Positions 35,417 through 36,988 of a stretch of 36,988 nt of DNA are shown piece after piece (position 1 is the stretch's first letter; every line of letters starts with the position of its first letter). A program made the translations under genes and the position numbers. The stretch is taken from positions 1 through 36,988 of the forward strand of contig JAIPDY010000002.1 in assembly GCA_021737445.1 (NCBI GenBank), given 5' to 3'. The DNA is from Desulfotignum sp. (GTDB taxonomy: Bacteria; Desulfobacterota; Desulfobacteria; Desulfobacterales; Desulfobacteraceae). A model generated the notes under the pieces. That model had not been told where the DNA came from and did no database searches. It saw nothing but the letters and a program-made list of their open reading frames with translations.

Positions 35417-36730
35417 TTAAAACGGCGGTACCAGGCTGTATCCCAGAAACCCTTTGGTAGTATACCGTATACCCACATAAAAGGCAAGAATGATAAAGAT
35501 CCACTTGAGCACTTTTTCCGGGATGAATTTGGAGGTCCGGGGTCCGATCATGGAGCCGATGAAAATACCGATCAGCTCAACACCGATGAAACCCCAGGCA
35601 ATTACCACGCCTTTTCCCACCATATAGGAAAATATGGATACGATCATGCCTATCAGCACGACCAGGGCCGAGGTGCCGGCCACCAGGAACATGGGCAGGC
35701 CTGCCACGGAGGTCAGAAACGGTACATAGAGAAACCCGCCGCCAATACCCAGAAACGATGCCAGGGCTGCGATGAAAATACCGCCGAGCATTGGCACATA
35801 GGCTTTGAAGGCAAATTCCTGTCCGTAAAAGGTGAACCGGATATTGCCGATCTTGAAAGCCATACCCCAGCCCGCAAGCACCAGAATATAGGCGACCCAT
35901 TTGGCTGCGGGAATCAGGTTGATCCACAGAGCGGACAGCACCACCAGACCCACAGCCACCCACATGAAGGTCCAGGACCCCTCGATGACTTTAACGCCCT
36001 GCTCCGAGGTGTCAGTTTTTTCTCTGGCTGCTTTTTCAAAAGCCTTGGCCGCTGCCTTGGCCTGTTTTTTGCCGGCAGATCCCCGTGGGGTCATTTCATA
36101 AATCAAAAACCCGCCCAGAACAAATACGATCAGTCCGAAAATACCGATATAGTCTTTCAGAGAGATTTTACCGGCGGTCAGCTCCGGTATCAGCCAGGAA
36201 CCGCCAACGCCCCCGATGGCCAGACAGACACCCAGAGGCAGCACCAGACGTCCCATGCGGTAATAGTTCAGTGAGGAGATCAACCCGCTGATTCCCACCA
36301 GCCACTGGTTTGACACCCGGATGGAGTCGGTAAGCAGGTTGTTCACCGGGTTGCCCTTGCCAAAGGACTTGGCATAATCGGCCAGACCGAAAATCGTGAT
36401 ATGTCCCACGCCGGCCATGATACCGCCGAAGGCCCCCACGGTGGAAAAAATCCAGCCCACCCAGATGGCCCACAAAAAGCCCAGAATAAGGTTGGGGTCA
36501 GGGGCACCCGGGATGCCCAAGAATCCCGGTTCATCTCCGGGTGTGATAACTTCTCTGGTTTTTGCGGCAAATTCCGGATCGTCAAGACTTGATGCAATGG
36601 CTGTTTTCATTTTGTCAGACATGCCCGGCGTGGTCAGGCCTGCGCCTGTCTGTGCCATGGCCACTGCCACAAAAGAAACCACAATCATCAGCGCGGTTGC
36701 AAGATAAAACCTGGTTCGGTTCACCATCAT
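35417..36730 (-). CDS. TauE/SafE-family sulfite/sulfonate exporter-like permease
   Basis: 'GFLWAIWVGWIFSTVGAFGGIMAGVGHI', 'ALASFLGIGGGFLYVPFLTSVAGLPMFLVAGTSALVVLIG' typical of TauE/SafE. Confidence 0.88.
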   Translation of the reverse strand: MMVNRTRFYLATALMIVVSFVAVAMAQTGAGLTTPGMSDKMKTAIASSLDDPEFAAKTREVITPGDEPGFLGIPGAPDPNLILGFLWAIWVGWIFSTVGAFGGIMAGVGHITIFGLADYAKSFGKGNPVNNLLTDSIRVSNQWLVGISGLISSLNYYRMGRLVLPLGVCLAIGGVGGSWLIPELTAGKISLKDYIGIFGLIVFVLGGFLIYEMTPRGSAGKKQAKAAAKAFEKAAREKTDTSEQGVKVIEGSWTFMWVAVGLVVLSALWINLIPAAKWVAYILVLAGWGMAFKIGNIRFTFYGQEFAFKAYVPMLGGIFIAALASFLGIGGGFLYVPFLTSVAGLPMFLVAGTSALVVLIGMIVSIFSYMVGKGVVIAWGFIGVELIGIFIGSMIGPRTSKFIPEKVLKWIFIILAFYVGIRYTTKGFLGYSLVPPF

Positions 36731-36988
36731 TTTCCCTCCTTTGGTTTGTTACAAATAAAAAATTAATTTAGTTTGAAACGTGGATACAGTTTTTTGTAAA
36801 CCGGTTCATTACATTCACATTGCCGGATATAATCAGCAATATTAATGCCATGGCACCTCATGCCGCCATGTTATTTTCTAACTGTTCAGGTTTACAGAAA
36901 TTTTTGGGCGGAATAAAAATAAATAACCGATTCAGCCTGTAAGTGTATGCAAGAGGGCGACGCAATAAAACATATGCGGTGCATGCAT

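Noticed and set aside
35375-36274. 299-aa plus-strand ORF opposite the TauE/SafE gene
   Set aside because: Antisense to a strongly supported membrane protein; composition is that of a shadow ORF
1-36988. CRISPR arrays, rRNA, IS elements or integrases
   Set aside because: No regularly spaced repeats, rRNA-like sequence, transposase or integrase ORF was recognised on either strand

Overview
GC-rich, gene-dense window, probably from a Desulfobacteraceae-like anaerobe (inferred from gene content only). In order it holds: a TRAP permease 3' end; a tamB-tamA pair (minus strand); a complete liv-type ABC importer operon with an acyl-CoA ligase; a histidine-kinase remnant; a NYN/LOTUS protein; VOC epimerase, SixA-like, methyltransferase and MBL genes; an envelope-type cluster; a ~1.6 kb patch of gene fragments (26.39-27.9 kb); a B12-binding radical SAM gene; a non-Pyl MttB homologue; an orphan pstB; a metallophosphoesterase + Ser/Thr kinase pair; and a small membrane protein + TauE/SafE pair. 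The envelope-type cluster is [SxxK hydrolase + NTT-like transporter with HEAT repeats] converging on [exported dikinase-like protein + second SxxK hydrolase]. Two items deserve most attention. (1) A rhodanese-domain reading frame near 27.6-27.88 kb has two in-frame UGA codons (FY-UGA-G-UGA-PGDSSAARIAAQYMADGY), where homologues typically have Cys-x-Cys. A perfect 7-bp hairpin with an AGGAU loop follows, suggesting a U-x-U selenoprotein missed by standard ORF calling. (2) The 18.3-26.4 kb cluster may be an undescribed periplasmic phospho-transfer/envelope system. All homology calls come from motif recognition by eye; no searches were run.
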